A stretch of 64,000 nucleotides of DNA. Source: Malania oleifera. Lineage: Eukaryota > Streptophyta > Magnoliopsida > Santalales > Ximeniaceae. Below the pieces are notes generated by a model. It saw only the letters and a list, made by a program, of their open reading frames with translations, was not told the DNA's origin and did no database searches. This document shows positions 1 through 11,843 of the stretch, one piece after another. The stretch is from positions 96,495,025 to 96,559,024 of the forward strand of contig NC_080423.1 in assembly GCF_029873635.1 (NCBI RefSeq), read 5' to 3'. Position 1 is the first letter of the stretch; each line of letters begins with the position of its first letter. A program made the translations under genes and the position numbers.

Positions 1-453
1 TTCCAACGCCATGTCTCTAGAGGATGAGGGTTCTTCTTGGAAATTTATGGATGGGGATGCTTGTGATGGCTCATTTTCGAAAAGTCTAAGTGACGTTGAA
101 ACTACATCGAGAAGTCCACTCCTTAACAAGCCTATTAGTTCCTCATGAACCCACTCAACATACACTATGAATACAAAATTTCAAGAAAATGAATAAAAAA
201 GAAAAAATATAATAATTAGTTCCTGCAAAAGAAAGAACATGTTACTACAGTTATATAATAGTTCAGGTGGTAACACCGTCCATGGAAAACAAGGAACGTA
301 ATACAAATAACTGTGCAAAAAAATTAAATAAATATATCATAGTTAGACCAGTGGCAGTAGAAAACCAGCCTTGTAATGTACATCTATATAGATATATAGT
401 ATTATACCCTTTTTTTCTCCAAACTTACACAATCCTCGCAACGGCGCAAAAAA
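1..453 (-). pseudogene. Athila-like gag 5' end and leader (copy A), cut by window edge
   Basis: Read on the minus strand, positions 1-160 match the amino end of the gag region seen complete at 46652-47062. Positions 161-430 match its untranslated leader. A primer binding site resembling the tRNA-Asp type (GCGCCGTTGC core) lies at 432-449, next to the LTR end at 454. Most of gag lies outside the window. Many small indels relative to copy B show decay. Confidence 0.7.
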
Positions 454-1765
454 TGCTTGTCATTTTATTTTGTTCATCATTGTCCAATTCCCAAGCGTAG
501 GAAAATTCCATTGTCAAGCAAAGTAATCTTGGAGTCCCGAGGTCATTTCCACAAGGATTCAATTGGGAAGTTTAAGAGTCCGTACGTCACAGATTAACTC
601 AGAGTGAGATGTGTGGGGATTGATTTTAATGAATACAACTATCACTTGATTATAACAATTTAATTAAAGCGCTAGGCTTTAGATTTCATCCTAATCTCAT
701 CAATGGTAATCAAATCTCACATCTTTATAACTCAACCAACATCAATATACCTATTGAACTTGATCGAAAAATATATCAATTGAAATGCATAGATCTAACA
801 AAAATTGTTGATTAATGTCAAATGAAAATATTTTAGCAAACTTTTCGAATATAAGAACAAAAAGCATTGGTTGTAGCAAGATTTAACTTGTCTACAATCA
901 ATCAAGAAGTTTACAAAACTAAAAGTTTTTAGAAAAAGATCATTGAACATTAATCAATTTTAAACATAAAATACTTGAAGACTGAGGTGAGAATTACCAA
1001 TAAAGGGATGTAGGACTCCACCCTTAGCCTAACTTGAAATTTAGTTGGCCATTAGAACGAAAAGAAGAAATACTTAAAATAAATACTTCTGAATGTTTAC
1101 AAGGAAATGAGAGAGAGAATACAAGAAAATGAGGTAGCTCCTCCTTTTTAAGGCTAACACAAACCTCTTATTTATAGGTTGAAAAACTACTCCCTCCACT
1201 CCAAAACCTAACACAATTTATTAGTTACACTCCTATACCTACCACAAACACCTCCACCTACCAAAATGGTAGTTGCACTCCTTATGTTGTTGAAATTTAT
1301 TGTTTAATCTCGTCACCTTTCTTCCAGCTCAAGTTTGGACAGCTAAACATTGTAATTTGGACTTCCTCGTGAAATGTAAATTTGTAGGGCTTGAAGTCTT
1401 TTTTGCAATGAAACCAAGTTTGCATAAATTGGATAACCAAGTCAAAGGTTATGACTGATTTACCAAAATTGCAGAAAACTGCTACATTACTTCAATTGAC
1501 CCAAATTAAAGCACTCTTGGATGTTATTCAATTCTTCCAAACATCGTTCCTTACTTCACAAATTAGTACTTTGAATCTTTAAAGTCTTTTTAGCCATTCC
1601 ATACTCCACACAAGGGCTAATCATTATTTATTGAAATTTACTTACAAATGACAAAAATCACACAATAAGTTTTATATGCATGTTACGTAGATGATTTAAC
1701 TTATTTATGTGCACTAAGATGGCGTATAAATGTTCATAAATATGCAATATTATGTACTAATCACA
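454..1765 (-). mobile_element. Athila-like LTR, copy A
   Basis: About 1.31 kb, with TG/CA termini. On the minus strand it begins TGTGATTAGTAC at 1765 and ends at 454 beside the primer site. It is preceded on the minus strand by a polypurine tract (AAGTTCGGGGG, 1766-1776). It matches 47360-48702 almost throughout. Its pol-side and gag-side neighbours are both internal sequence, so it sits between the 3' half of one element and the 5' half of another. No gene lies within it. Confidence 0.75.
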
Positions 1766-3867
1766 CCCCCGAACTTGCACATTGCTAGTCCCTAGCAATC
1801 AAAATAATTTTAAAGAAAACTTCAAATAAAGTACAAAATTAGAAAATAAAGCCACTTTCGTAGGGAAAAACGATTGCATTTAGCGCATGCAACAAGCCTT
1901 TAAACCCCTAGGTTCCCCCTAGTGGACGAGTTAAGTCTCGTGCGGGCTTGTAGAGATGATACCCACAAACATCTTCCATGCTGTCAAAAGAAAATAGAAA
2001 TGACTACAGTAAAAATAAAAAGAAAAGAACAACAAAAAATAAAATAAAATAAACTACTACTACCTCAAAACAAAAAATAAAACTTAAAACAAGCACTCCC
2101 TTATCCAAGTTATGAATTTTAAACTAGCCCAATAAATAGAATGCTCAATTAATTAATTTACTTATAAATAATACAAAGTTTTAGAGAAAAACTCAAATGT
2201 ATCAATCCAACTCTCGATGTGTAAGGGAATTTAGCCATTCAAAATAATTCAAGTTATCCAAATGCATATGAATTTAGATCATTCCATTTTTGAGTGTTGA
2301 CTTCAAGACCTTACCATGGATTCTCTCAAAAATAAAACCTCTCATTGAAAATAGGGTAAACATCCACCCAAGAACTCGTGTGAACAAGAGTATTTGACTA
2401 GCAATTTCAAGTATAATTCACATGAATAGAAAAATGGCACAGATGGAAACAAGTCTCAAAAAATTAGTAATGAATTACAATATTGATAAGTGGCATGTTA
2501 GCGGCACATGATTCATTAAAATTATTCAACATTGAAACACACGGCAATTCTTAGAATCAAAAAGGATTTTCATTGGTTGTAATGTAATTCGGGTAAGAAG
2601 GAAAGGAAATCAAAATTGTGATGCCTTTTAATGTGGCTTAGGACACTACCTATGACGATCACAAATTCTAACCTATCCAAACACATAGTTAAACACCCAA
2701 ACATAAAATGGGATTGAAGAGAACACACCATACAAGGTTGTAAACCACAATCTTCAAGAAGCTATTGCGCGAGAGGGCTACAAATGGGGCATTAAATACG
2801 GCACCAACGTGCTAATTATAAAGGGTATGCCTTGAGTTTTCTTTTCTTTTTTTTTGTTTTTCTTCTTCTTCTTTTTTTTTTTTTTGAACGAACTCTTACC
2901 CAGTCCTATGTTCCTTCAACGTTTACAAGCCACTACCAATGATATCCATCCAACATTGCCAACCCTTGAACAATATTTACCCATAAAAGATTTCCCTAAG
3001 CTGGCCAAGAATGGGAAAAACACTAATGGCTCAAAAAAATGGTACAAATGATATTGAAAGTTAGAAGAATTAAGGCTCCAATTTTCAAGAAGGCCTAGGA
3101 TCATGTTCTATAAATTGCCATGATTCAGTATTGAATAATAATAAGGCTTATATATATGTCACTAACATTGGAAAATTTATGTATTGAAAAATTGAATTAA
3201 AGTTACCCCCAATTGAAAGATAGGCACAAATATATCAAGAAGGTTTAAGTCTCCACTCGATTTGTAAGGATTTCATTCACAAGCATTATTAACTCAAATA
3301 TGTTTCAAATGGCTTGTAGATATGCATGAGTGAGATGCCAATTTGATGATTAAGCATGTCTCAAACAAAGTATTACACTAAGTCTATGAATCACATAAGA
3401 GCATACTAGAAATCAAACAGAGTTTAAATTCACTCATCAAAAAGTCTTCTCTCTTTCTCACTTTTTTTTTCAAAAATAGAAAAAAAAAATTGAATGATTG
3501 ATATCTCCACACCGCCGAACTTAAATTATGCGTTGCCCTCAATGTATATAGATGAAATACGAAGAAAAGATTTGGGAGAGTGAGGAGAAGGTATCACCTT
3601 GAGAATGAATCTACGACATATCTACAATTAATGGGTTAGAAAACAGACAAAACACCAAAATCAAAGTAAATGTCTGGGCTGCGCACGCCGGCAATCTTAT
3701 CCTGACAACAAATTTGAGAAACTAGGAAAGAAAGCCTTTATTTGATGAGGTTTTTCTCTGTCCTTCCAGATTTGAATGATCTACCTGCAACCAACACAGA
3801 CAATGGGATAAGGAGACAGATTATCCACCCTTTCAAAAAGGTCTGGAATATGAGATGTAATTGTGCC

Positions 3868-3874
3868 TATAAAT
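3868..3874 (+). promoter_or_regulatory. TATA box for the antisense ORF, copy A
   Basis: TATAAAT about 100 bases before the ATG at 3970, on the strand opposite to gag-pol. The same motif is kept at 50788-50794 in copy B at the same spacing. Function as a promoter is inferred from motif and spacing only. Confidence 0.4.
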
Positions 3875-3969
3875 GGAAGTGAATGCACAAGGGTTAGGAA
3901 CTCAAGACATCAGTTTGATCTTGCACTCCAAAATTTCCTAACTTCTCTTAAAGACTCTCAATCATCCCT

Positions 3970-4424
3970 ATGGCAGGATCATCTTCCAACCCAATTCTGG
4001 ATCTGAATGTGGCACCAGATGTGACAACCAGTCCTAATGAGCTACTAAGATATATCCCTGGTCTATCTTATTTTTCCCCTCAACTCCAAGGTGATGTGAT
4101 GAGGACTGAAATGGTAATGGCCACAATATCCGATACAAGTGCAGCTTCCCATGCGATTTCTTTGAGTGCTCAAGTGGTCACTTCGATATCTCACTTGACC
4201 CAACGTCTATAGAGTCGAAACACTACTGTGAACCGCCTCCAAAATGAGATTTCCTTTCTGCAGCAGAAATCCTGAGAAGACCAACAAAAAATAAAAGACT
4301 TGCGGCAAGAAAATAAAGAGCTAAAGCGGAGGTCAATGAACTAAGGAAACTGGTGAAAAATTACTCCAACGATCTTGGGCTTAGGGTAGTAGGGCTGGAC
4401 GAAAGTTGGGAGCATTTCCAGTAG
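3970..4424 (+). pseudogene. Antisense extra ORF of Athila-like element, coiled-coil protein with DLNxxP motif (copy A)
   Basis: This ORF runs against gag-pol, downstream of integrase. The amino part (first 80 residues) is hydrophilic and contains DLNVAP, which fits the plant EAR repression motif DLNxxP. The carboxy half is rich in K, E, Q and L in heptad-like spacing and predicts a coiled coil. In this copy the frame has a TAG at codon 81 (CAG in copy B), a TGA at about codon 104 and a one-base deletion near 4330. The final TAG at 4422 is shared with copy B. Copy B lacks the first three lesions, so the common ancestor probably had an open frame of 151 codons. Extra ORFs, some antisense, are known between pol and the 3' LTR in several plant gypsy lineages. 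I do not recognise this protein family. A function in repression is inference from one short motif. Confidence 0.55.
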
Positions 4425-4825
4425 GAACATAAATGACTCAAAGTTATGGAGTAAAGAAAGGGCAAGACCTCCTGCTTTTCAACTTGAGGGGGGAGGCATG
4501 ACAGAGATTCGGTCTAAGGGTCTTCTTTTTTTTTTGCTCTTTTTTTTTTTTTTTGGCACAAATAGACCAAGTACCAAGGTGTGTAAACCTCTCCCCCCAA
4601 CTTGAAATGTACATTTTCCTTAAAAATGTGTATTTTCCTTATTGTCCAAAGTGATGGAATGATGCAAACCTGTGAAAGGGGTTAGAAAGAATACGAGAGA
4701 ACAAGAACAATTAAAAGAAAAGAAAAAAAATAAAAATAAAAATACAAGAACATAAAAATAAAATAAAGAAAATGAAATATATACAAGACCACGAGACTAA
4801 ATGTGGTCTAAGTTGAGGAGAGGTC

Positions 4826-6930
4826 CTAGTAAACTGGATCCACCAATTCCTCTCCAATGCTAACACGAGGAAAATCTTTTAAAAATGGTTTTAGACGTTG
4901 CCCATTTACCTTGAAAACATTACCATCTTTGGGATTTTCAATATCCACAGTGCCATGAGGGTAAACCGTCCTTACTATGTAAGGACCTATCCAACGGGAT
5001 CTTAGCTTACCTGGAAACAAGTGAAGCCTAGAATCGTACAATAAGACTTTTTGGTTAGGTTCAAATTGTCTCCTCACAATATGTTCATCATGATAACCCT
5101 TTACCTTCTCTTTATAAATTCTAGAGTTCTCATAAGCATCTCTTCTTAATTCTTCAAGTTCATTTAGTTGCAAACGACGATGGTCACCAACCATTCCAAG
5201 ATTGGAATTCAAAGTTTTAATGGCCCAGCGGGCTTTATGTTCCATTTTCACAAGTAAATGGCAAGTCTTACCATAAACTAGCCTATAAGGAGACATACCC
5301 AAAATAGTTTTGAAAGCAGTGCGGTATGCCCAAAGCGCAGCAACTAATCTCAAGGACCAGTCTTTACGGTTCGGGTTTACCATTTTTTCAAGAATAATTT
5401 TAATCTCCCTATTAGCCAATTCCACTTGCCCATTAGTTTGCAGGTGATAGGCCGTTGAAATTTTATAAGCGATACCATATTTTTTCATTAAAGTTTCAAA
5501 AGATCTATTACAGAAATGTAAGCCGTCATCACTAATGATTGCTTCAGGCATCCCAAAACAAGATAAAACATTTTTAAAAAAAAAAACTTAATCACTACCT
5601 TGTGATTGTTAGTTCTCGTTAGAATAGTCTCTACCCATTTGGATACATAATCCAATGCTAAAAGAATGTACAGATAGCCAAAGGAGAAGGGGAAAGGACT
5701 CATAAAATCGATGCCCCAACAATCAAAATTTTCAATAATCAAAAAAGGGTTTAAGGGCATCATATTTCTATGTGTGATCCCTCCTAATATTTGGCATATG
5801 TCACACCGTTTGCAAAATTCATGAACGTCTTTAAAAAGAGTGGGCCAGTAAAAACCACTTTGTAAAATTTTTGCAGTGGTTTTTCTTGAAAAGAAATGCC
5901 CACCATAGGTTCCACTATGATAGAATGAGATGACACCTTGAGTCTCTTCATTTGGCATACATCTTCTCAAAATCTGGTCTGGACAATATTTAAACAAGTA
6001 TGGGTCATCATAAAAGAAACGTTTGACCTCAGCTAGAAATTTTTTTTCTATCTTGGGCATTCCAATGCAATAGAAGTTGCCTAAACACGAGATAGTTAAC
6101 AATGTCAGCGTACCAAGGTAGGTTCACCACAAGGAACAAATGTTCACCCGAGAAACTATCTCTGATAGGGATGTGCTGTAGAGGGTTATCAAATACCAGT
6201 CGGGACAAATGATCAGCCACAACATTTTCAACTCCTTTCTTGTCTTTAATAATTAAATCAAATTCTTGAAGGAGTAAGATCCACCGGATGAGCTTTGGCT
6301 TAGCATCCTGCTAAGAGAGCAGATACTTGAGCGCAGCATGATCTGTAAAAACAACAATAGGTGAACCAATGAGATATGACCGAAACTTGTCCAGTGCAAA
6401 AACTATTGCTAGTAACTCTTTTTCTGTGATAGTGTAATTCATTTGTGCATCATTAAGAGTTCTACTAACGTAGTACACCACGCAAAACTTATTATCTCTC
6501 CTCTACCCTAGCACCGCTCCAATGGCATAATCACTTGCATCACATATAAGTTCAAAAGGCATCTTCCAATCTGGTGGTTGCATTATAGGCGAAGAAATTA
6601 ACATTTTTTTTAGTTTTGAAAAAGCCGCTTCACATGCATTTGTCCACTCAAATGGAACATCCTTAGCAAAAAGGTTGCACAAAGGATGTGCAATGACACT
6701 GAAATCTTTTATAAACCTTCTATAAAAACCTGCGTGTCCAAGGAAGGACCGCACGTCCTTGATGCAAGTTGGTGTAGGCAAATTTGAAATAATTTCCACC
6801 TTGAACTTGTCTACCTCTATACCCTTAGCAGAAACAATGTGGCTCAACACAATACCTTGTGTCACCATAAAATGACATTTTTCCCAATTTAAGATGAGAT
6901 TTTTCTCCTCACATCTAGTGAGGATTTGGG
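4826..6930 (-). pseudogene. Athila-like pol fragment: end of RT, RNase H, integrase (copy A)
   Basis: In minus-strand order there is the end of RT (LNWEKCHFM near 6870; GFYRRFIKDF near 6720), RNase H (CDASDYAIGAVLG near 6520; ADHLSRLVF near 6200), and integrase. Integrase shows a zinc-binding amino end, core segments with CWGIDFMSPF (5720), ISDDGLHF (5530) and [14 protein letters not shown] (5430, with its Glu), and a carboxy end with [10 protein letters not shown] (4880). These sequences are typical of the Athila lineage. Frameshifts near 5500 and 6060 and stops near 6310 and 6506 break the frame. The upstream part of RT is missing because the CACTA-like sequence begins at about 6931. Confidence 0.85.
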
Positions 6931-7089
6931 GATTTTAGTCAGACTATTAGTGATGATTTTAAAACCGTCACTAAAACTCTTAAAACTGTCACTAGTAGGC
7001 TGTTATTAGTGACGGTTCTCCTAAACTGTCACTAATAGTCTATCATTTAAAACTAAAATTAAAAATATTGTACCAATTAGGAGTGAGCA

Positions 7090-8113
7090 TGCATAATTTC
7101 GAGAAACCCGAATTCACCGAATAAAGAGACCAATTTCAGTCAATTCGGTTCAGTCAATAAATAGGGTCGGTTCGATTCATAGGTTATGATTTTACCAATT
7201 TTTGGTTCATCGGTTATCGATTCGATTAACCGAATTAATAATTAATTATAAATTTAATATAAAGTAATGCTTAAAGCTACTCTGGAGTGTTTTGATAATC
7301 ATTTAGTCACTAATTTAAATTTTTTATTTTATTAATAATAGAATTAATGGATTAATTAGCTGTTTAACTAAGCTGAATGATTAGTGACAGTTGATGAAAA
7401 CCGTCACAAATATAAAGACTATTACTGACGATCTTTCTTCTTAGACAATATATAATAGCAACATTTCCTATTTGTCCACATGCTACAAAGATGGTCTCAT
7501 ACTGACTCATCTAAATTGTAATCATCTTCACGAGCAACCCACCCATGCACACACCGACATGGCTGTTGCAAAATGAATCTCATTCCGGCTTAACAACGGC
7601 TGATACTAACCTCGAAATCCTTCGCTCAGATAGCTAGCTCCTGGTAATCCCTATATTCGCCTGGTTCACTATCAATGACATCTCTCCCAAATTTTTTCTA
7701 TCCACTATGTTAAGAACAATAATCTCAGTCCATTGCCAAACATATAAATCTTTCCTTCAGATTTGAAAGAGGTTACTTCTATTAACTAGGAAAAGTAAGA
7801 AAAGATTTTCATGATCGACCTGATTCATTTAAGAAGCTAAAACTAAAAATGAGTAATGCTTACTTGAAACCTTGGCACAATACTACAAAGTCTCTCTCAA
7901 AGAAGCTGAAAAAATATTTCTCAGATGGTGAAAGTACTAGAACTTCATTGGGGGACAAGTTATATAATTAATATGATGTGTATGGGCTCTGGTCCCATAA
8001 AACCTAGGACAAGTTCTGAATTGTAATCATCTTAATTCCATGAACAGTTTCAAAAGATCTCTCAAACTAGCTCAATTGCATAATTAAAAATCACAAATTA
8101 ATGAAGCATACAC
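7090..8113. other. CACTA-internal sequence without recognised gene
   Basis: AT-rich sequence between the left subterminal motifs and the AGO4 fragment, matched at 54005-57738 in copy B (there split by a solo LTR). It has one pair of CACTA-type inverted motifs at about 7380-7410. On the minus strand, 7500-7700 looks exon-like but has no family I recognise. It does not continue AGO4 past the MID-coding exon. Confidence 0.4.
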
Positions 8114-11100
8114 CTTGGCATTGATCTTGAGTAGAACATTTGTAAGATACGGTCGATAACTCTAGTAGGAGCAATGCATTGAGTGACAATTCCAAAATCG
8201 GCAAGATTCTTTCACTTCCAATGACCTTAAACATTAGATAGATTCATTAGCACCAACCAAAAATTAACTTTATAAATACAAAAAAAACTAGCCATAACCA
8301 TAAAAATTGGAGTTCTTCCTCCCCTAAAGAAGGCAAAGAAGGAATTTTGGAGCTCCGGGAAGTTTAGATTGTATATTTTCAAACATTTTCTCCACTTTAA
8401 CAATAGGTGGAGCCCATCTAGACTGAGGGTTCTCTTCAAATATATCGAATGGAGGTTCAATGACCTACAGAACACATGACAAAGAACTTCTATTAATCTC
8501 AACTCTTATATTGTAGAAAACATAATAATAAAACTTACAATTCCTTTCATTTCTCCACATTTGATTAGATCTCTCACAAGACCACGGATATCATATCCAG
8601 CTAAGAAATTTACAACAGCCCAATGTTTAATCTTTACTTGCTTTACTAGTTTCTAAAACAAAGCACAAAGAATATTGTGAGATCAGTTGAACTAAGATCC
8701 TAATATGACAGAACATAAGGAGAAGCACCTTATCGTTGAAATTCCATCTCCCATTTTGAGGGAAGAAATCCTCTCCATTTCCTACTTTCAACTGCAATAA
8801 AACAAAATAAGATCAAATAAGATACAAAACCAAGCTTTGCATTCCATGTAAGGGAAGGTAAAGTTAAAATTCAATCTGTACGTACAACTAAAATAATTTT
8901 ACAACCTATTTCAATATTTCATTTAAATGAAAAACATACGCACCCTGGGTGCCGATAGAACCTGACCTTCTACTTGAGTAACTGGGAATTAATTGAGACC
9001 TCGCAAGAACGTAGCATGGGCCCAGCATCATAATTGTTGATTTTTAAAGCCTTCTAGAAACTTTTGAAGTAGTGACCAAAAATTTAAGCAAATCATGCTC
9101 TGTATTACATCATCAGTTATAATTTCAGTCAAGACACCTACATCACCCAAAACTTTGATCCTTTTTTTGGGGTTTTTGTCTTGATTTCTCCAACTAGAGA
9201 AGCCAAATTTGTAGGGTGCTTAGAGCTTTTGCATACTGTTGCAATGAAACCAACGAACAAAGCTATTAAAAGAAAAGTGCCCACCTGTTTAAACCATATA
9301 TACAACAATCATTAGGCAAATCTTTCAAACAAAAAGAAATAAAAAACCACAACAATTCACCTCAAGAGGAATGAACGTGTGTAACGCCCCGAACCCCTAA
9401 ACTCAAGTCCAATGCGTTATACCTGATAATATCCTAATGATCCATAAATCATAATATACACAATGGAAAATATAAACATAATCTCCATATATAATACCAT
9501 AATATCGTAATACCAGAGTTTACTATTCCTATCTAAATTCCATATAATTCATCCATCACCTGTATTTCCATAAATCTACATAACTCCCAAAACATTTCAA
9601 TATTTTCATAACCATTCCTTACTCAATATCCTTAAAACATAACGACATAAAACATATATACTTAAACTTAATACAATCCCACAGTATATCAAAAATATAC
9701 CCTTTCTCTTTTACAATCCTCAAAAGACTATAAACCCTCAAGCTCCCTAAGCCCGACCTCGAGGATGTCCTGAAAAAGAAATAATCATATTCGGGTGAGA
9801 CACATCTCAGTAAGGGAAGAAATATACATATTAAAACAACGTGTGGCTAACATGAGGTATATGGATATCATTTTAAATACATTTGCAAATCATTAGCGTA
9901 ACACTAAAAACATTCTCTAAACCTAATCAATCACAAGCAAAGATTTAACCCACGAGATTACTTAAGGATAGGGGTGATTACCCGTCCATACAAGTAGCAC
10001 CCCTCTGCTCTGATACATAAGCAACCCGAAGGTCACTACTAAAGCATACCAGAGCACTCACCTTACTCATTAAGCCCTCAAGTATTAGATTAATCTCGTA
10101 CTCACACAGTTCAACAATGGTTTACTATCAAATGCCCTAAGGATAGGAAAATCTACCCATACAAGTAGGTTCCCTCTGTCCTAGTACGTTATATAGCTAC
10201 TATCACATCTAAAGTTACTAGTGCACTCGCCTTACTCAGCAAGCTCTCAGGCGAAGAGTATACCCCGCCCAATCATAACATGTTCTACATATATAGATAC
10301 TTCTAATATCATAATACATTATTCTTTCTGTCATTATTCTTTCTGTCATTATTCAATCATACACATATGTTCATGTTCATAGCTAAACATAACATTGCAT
10401 TTCACTTCAAGTGACTCTTTCCATTTATATCATTCACATTTCATATTTCATTCCATGATCATTACATTTCCATTACATTGCCTTTTCCTTTCTTTCCTTC
10501 GTACTGTAGCTAGTCTTTGGCCATCATCAGTTAGTCTACAGCTCCTTTTAGCTGTCATCAGTTAGTTTACATAGAAATGTGTTAGATCTGCTAATATGGC
10601 TTTCTTTCAGCTGTCTTACATTTACATGATTGCATTAACATACACAAGCAGCATAGTCCATAACATATTTTATTCTTAATACTTTACTTACTTAGTCTGC
10701 ATCTCATACATTTAACATATATTTGCACAAAATTTACATTTACTCATGCTACACAATTTAATAGTAAAATTCATACATATTCCTGTAAAATAGGCCAATC
10801 AACTCTTAATGTTCATATACTGAAAATATATCGTTCATTTCTTACATAATAATCATGAAAACATTATTCACTTTCAATGATTCATTTTCACATATACATA
10901 GCTATATATGCAATCCTAAGCTCAGAAAACATAATTTACATGATTGGCATTTTATACCCAAATGAAAATTCATTTACATATATATAACATGGTCCATTTT
11001 ATTTAATTCATAACAACCTGAATTAATATATTATTTCCCCTTACCTGACTTCCGAACTATGCTGGTGGGATCCCCGAACTAATACCCACAGTGTTTACTT

Positions 11101-11843
11101 GGACCCTGAACCAAAAATCCTATTTTAATTAAAATAAATTCCAGCTAACTCAAATCTTAAGAAAAACACTTATTTGCTACTTTCTAGGCTTCAAATAACA
11201 TTATTCATTAAGAAAATCCCAAAATAATTCACTTACCATGATTTTGGGATGTTTCCCAAACCTCTCCAAACAACGATTAGCTCCTACAGCCTTACAGAGA
11301 ACGATCCTACGAACTTCGTGGTGGTTTCAGATTGTCAAACTGGGTCAAATCCAACCCAAAATCAAAGAAAGAAGGCTAGGAAACCGTTTTAGAGAGAGAG
11401 AGGGAAGAAGGATCTCGAATTCTCGCTGAAAATGAAAGAAAACTCTACTTATAGGCAGGGCTTCATCGATGAGACACGTGGGTTTGTCGACGAGAAAATA
11501 CATTCATCGACGAGGGACTGAGTTTGTCAACGATCTCTAGAAGAACTCTCGTCGACGAAGACAGGACATTCGTCGATGAGACCTACTATTCCTCTTCTAA
11601 TTTCTTTCCTTTTCCCCTCATTATCCATTAATCCATTTCATTTATGATATTTCCTAATTATTTTATAGTTTTAATTCTCCAGGTCATTACAACGTGGGTC
11701 GCTTTGGCTTCCTTACATTAATACATGGAAGATCTGCTGAATATCGCATTTCTAAGTGATGGTAATTAACAAAATAATCGTAAACGGTCACTTCAAGTGC
11801 TTCATCTTCTCCATCCTTTCCACCTCTCTACTTCAACAAAAAC
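8114..11843 (-). pseudogene. AGO4-like: ARGONAUTE4-like gene fragment (PAZ, L2, MID) captured in the CACTA-like element, copy A
   Basis: Seven exon-like blocks, minus strand. Block 1 is 11692-11843 continued at 9361-9379 (VTVYDYFVNY, RYSADLPCINV, KPKRPT), split by a solo LTR. Block 2 is 9141-9284 (LCSLVSLQQYAKALSTLQ, EKSRQKPQ). Block 3 is 8944 to about 9050 (NYDAGPMLRSC, EGQVLSAPR). Block 4 is 8729-8791 (NGEDFFPQNGRWNFN). Block 5 is 8539-8652 (WAVVNF, GLVRDLIKCGEMKGI). Block 6 is 8299-8464 (PPFDIFEENPQSRWAPP, LPGAPKFLLCLL). Block 7 is 8114-8225 (KNLADFGIVTQCIAPTRV, YLTNVLLKINAK). Most introns are short (about 75-150 bases) and keep GT/AG ends, so genomic DNA was captured rather than a processed transcript. 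This covers the PAZ end, linker and MID of an AGO4-clade protein. The amino domain and the PIWI catalytic domain are absent. In-frame stops in blocks 6 and 7 and frameshifts in blocks 2, 3 and 7 make it a pseudogene. Clade assignment is from remembered AGO4 motifs and is firm at that level. Confidence 0.9.
9380..11691 (-). mobile_element. Solo LTR of a gypsy-type element inside an AGO4 exon
   Basis: 2312 bp with TG/CA ends (on the minus strand it starts TGTAATGACCTGGAG at 11691 and ends GGGGCGTTACA). It is flanked by a perfect 5-bp target duplication ACGTG (9375-9379 and 11692-11696). Removing it together with one ACGTG restores an uninterrupted AGO4 exon reading through KRPT. Internal marks on the minus strand are a TATA-like TATAAGT at 11447-11453 and, upstream of it, a cluster of TCGTCGACGA-like palindromes (11461-11580). 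No internal retrotransposon sequence is present. The short ORF at 11238-11429 is not a gene. Confidence 0.9.

Larger units (their letters stand above)
1766..4825 (-). mobile_element. Athila-like 3' region between integrase and LTR, copy A
   Basis: Three kilobases of non-pol sequence matching 48703-51745. It holds poly-T runs near 2850-2885, 3460 and 4530, a polypurine-like motif near 3510 (minus), and a plus-strand ORF at 3970-4424, annotated separately. I see no envelope-like ORF in the sense direction. Athila-type elements commonly carry a long region between pol and the 3' LTR, which is what the position suggests here. Confidence 0.6.
1..11543. repeat. Long direct duplication, copy A
   Basis: This stretch matches 46901-61181 in the same orientation, base by base over most of its length (about 95 percent by eye). 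It covers Athila leader, LTR and pol, the CACTA-like left part, the AGO4 fragment and most of a solo LTR. The only large difference is a 2.7-kb solo LTR present only in copy B. Because the same nested insertions and the same junctions occur in both, this is best read as duplication of an already nested block. The left end is set by the window edge. Confidence 0.9.

Noticed and set aside
8227-8502. 91-codon minus-strand ORF as a gene
   Set aside because: Wrong frame across an AGO4 exon and its introns. The AGO4 reading explains the region.
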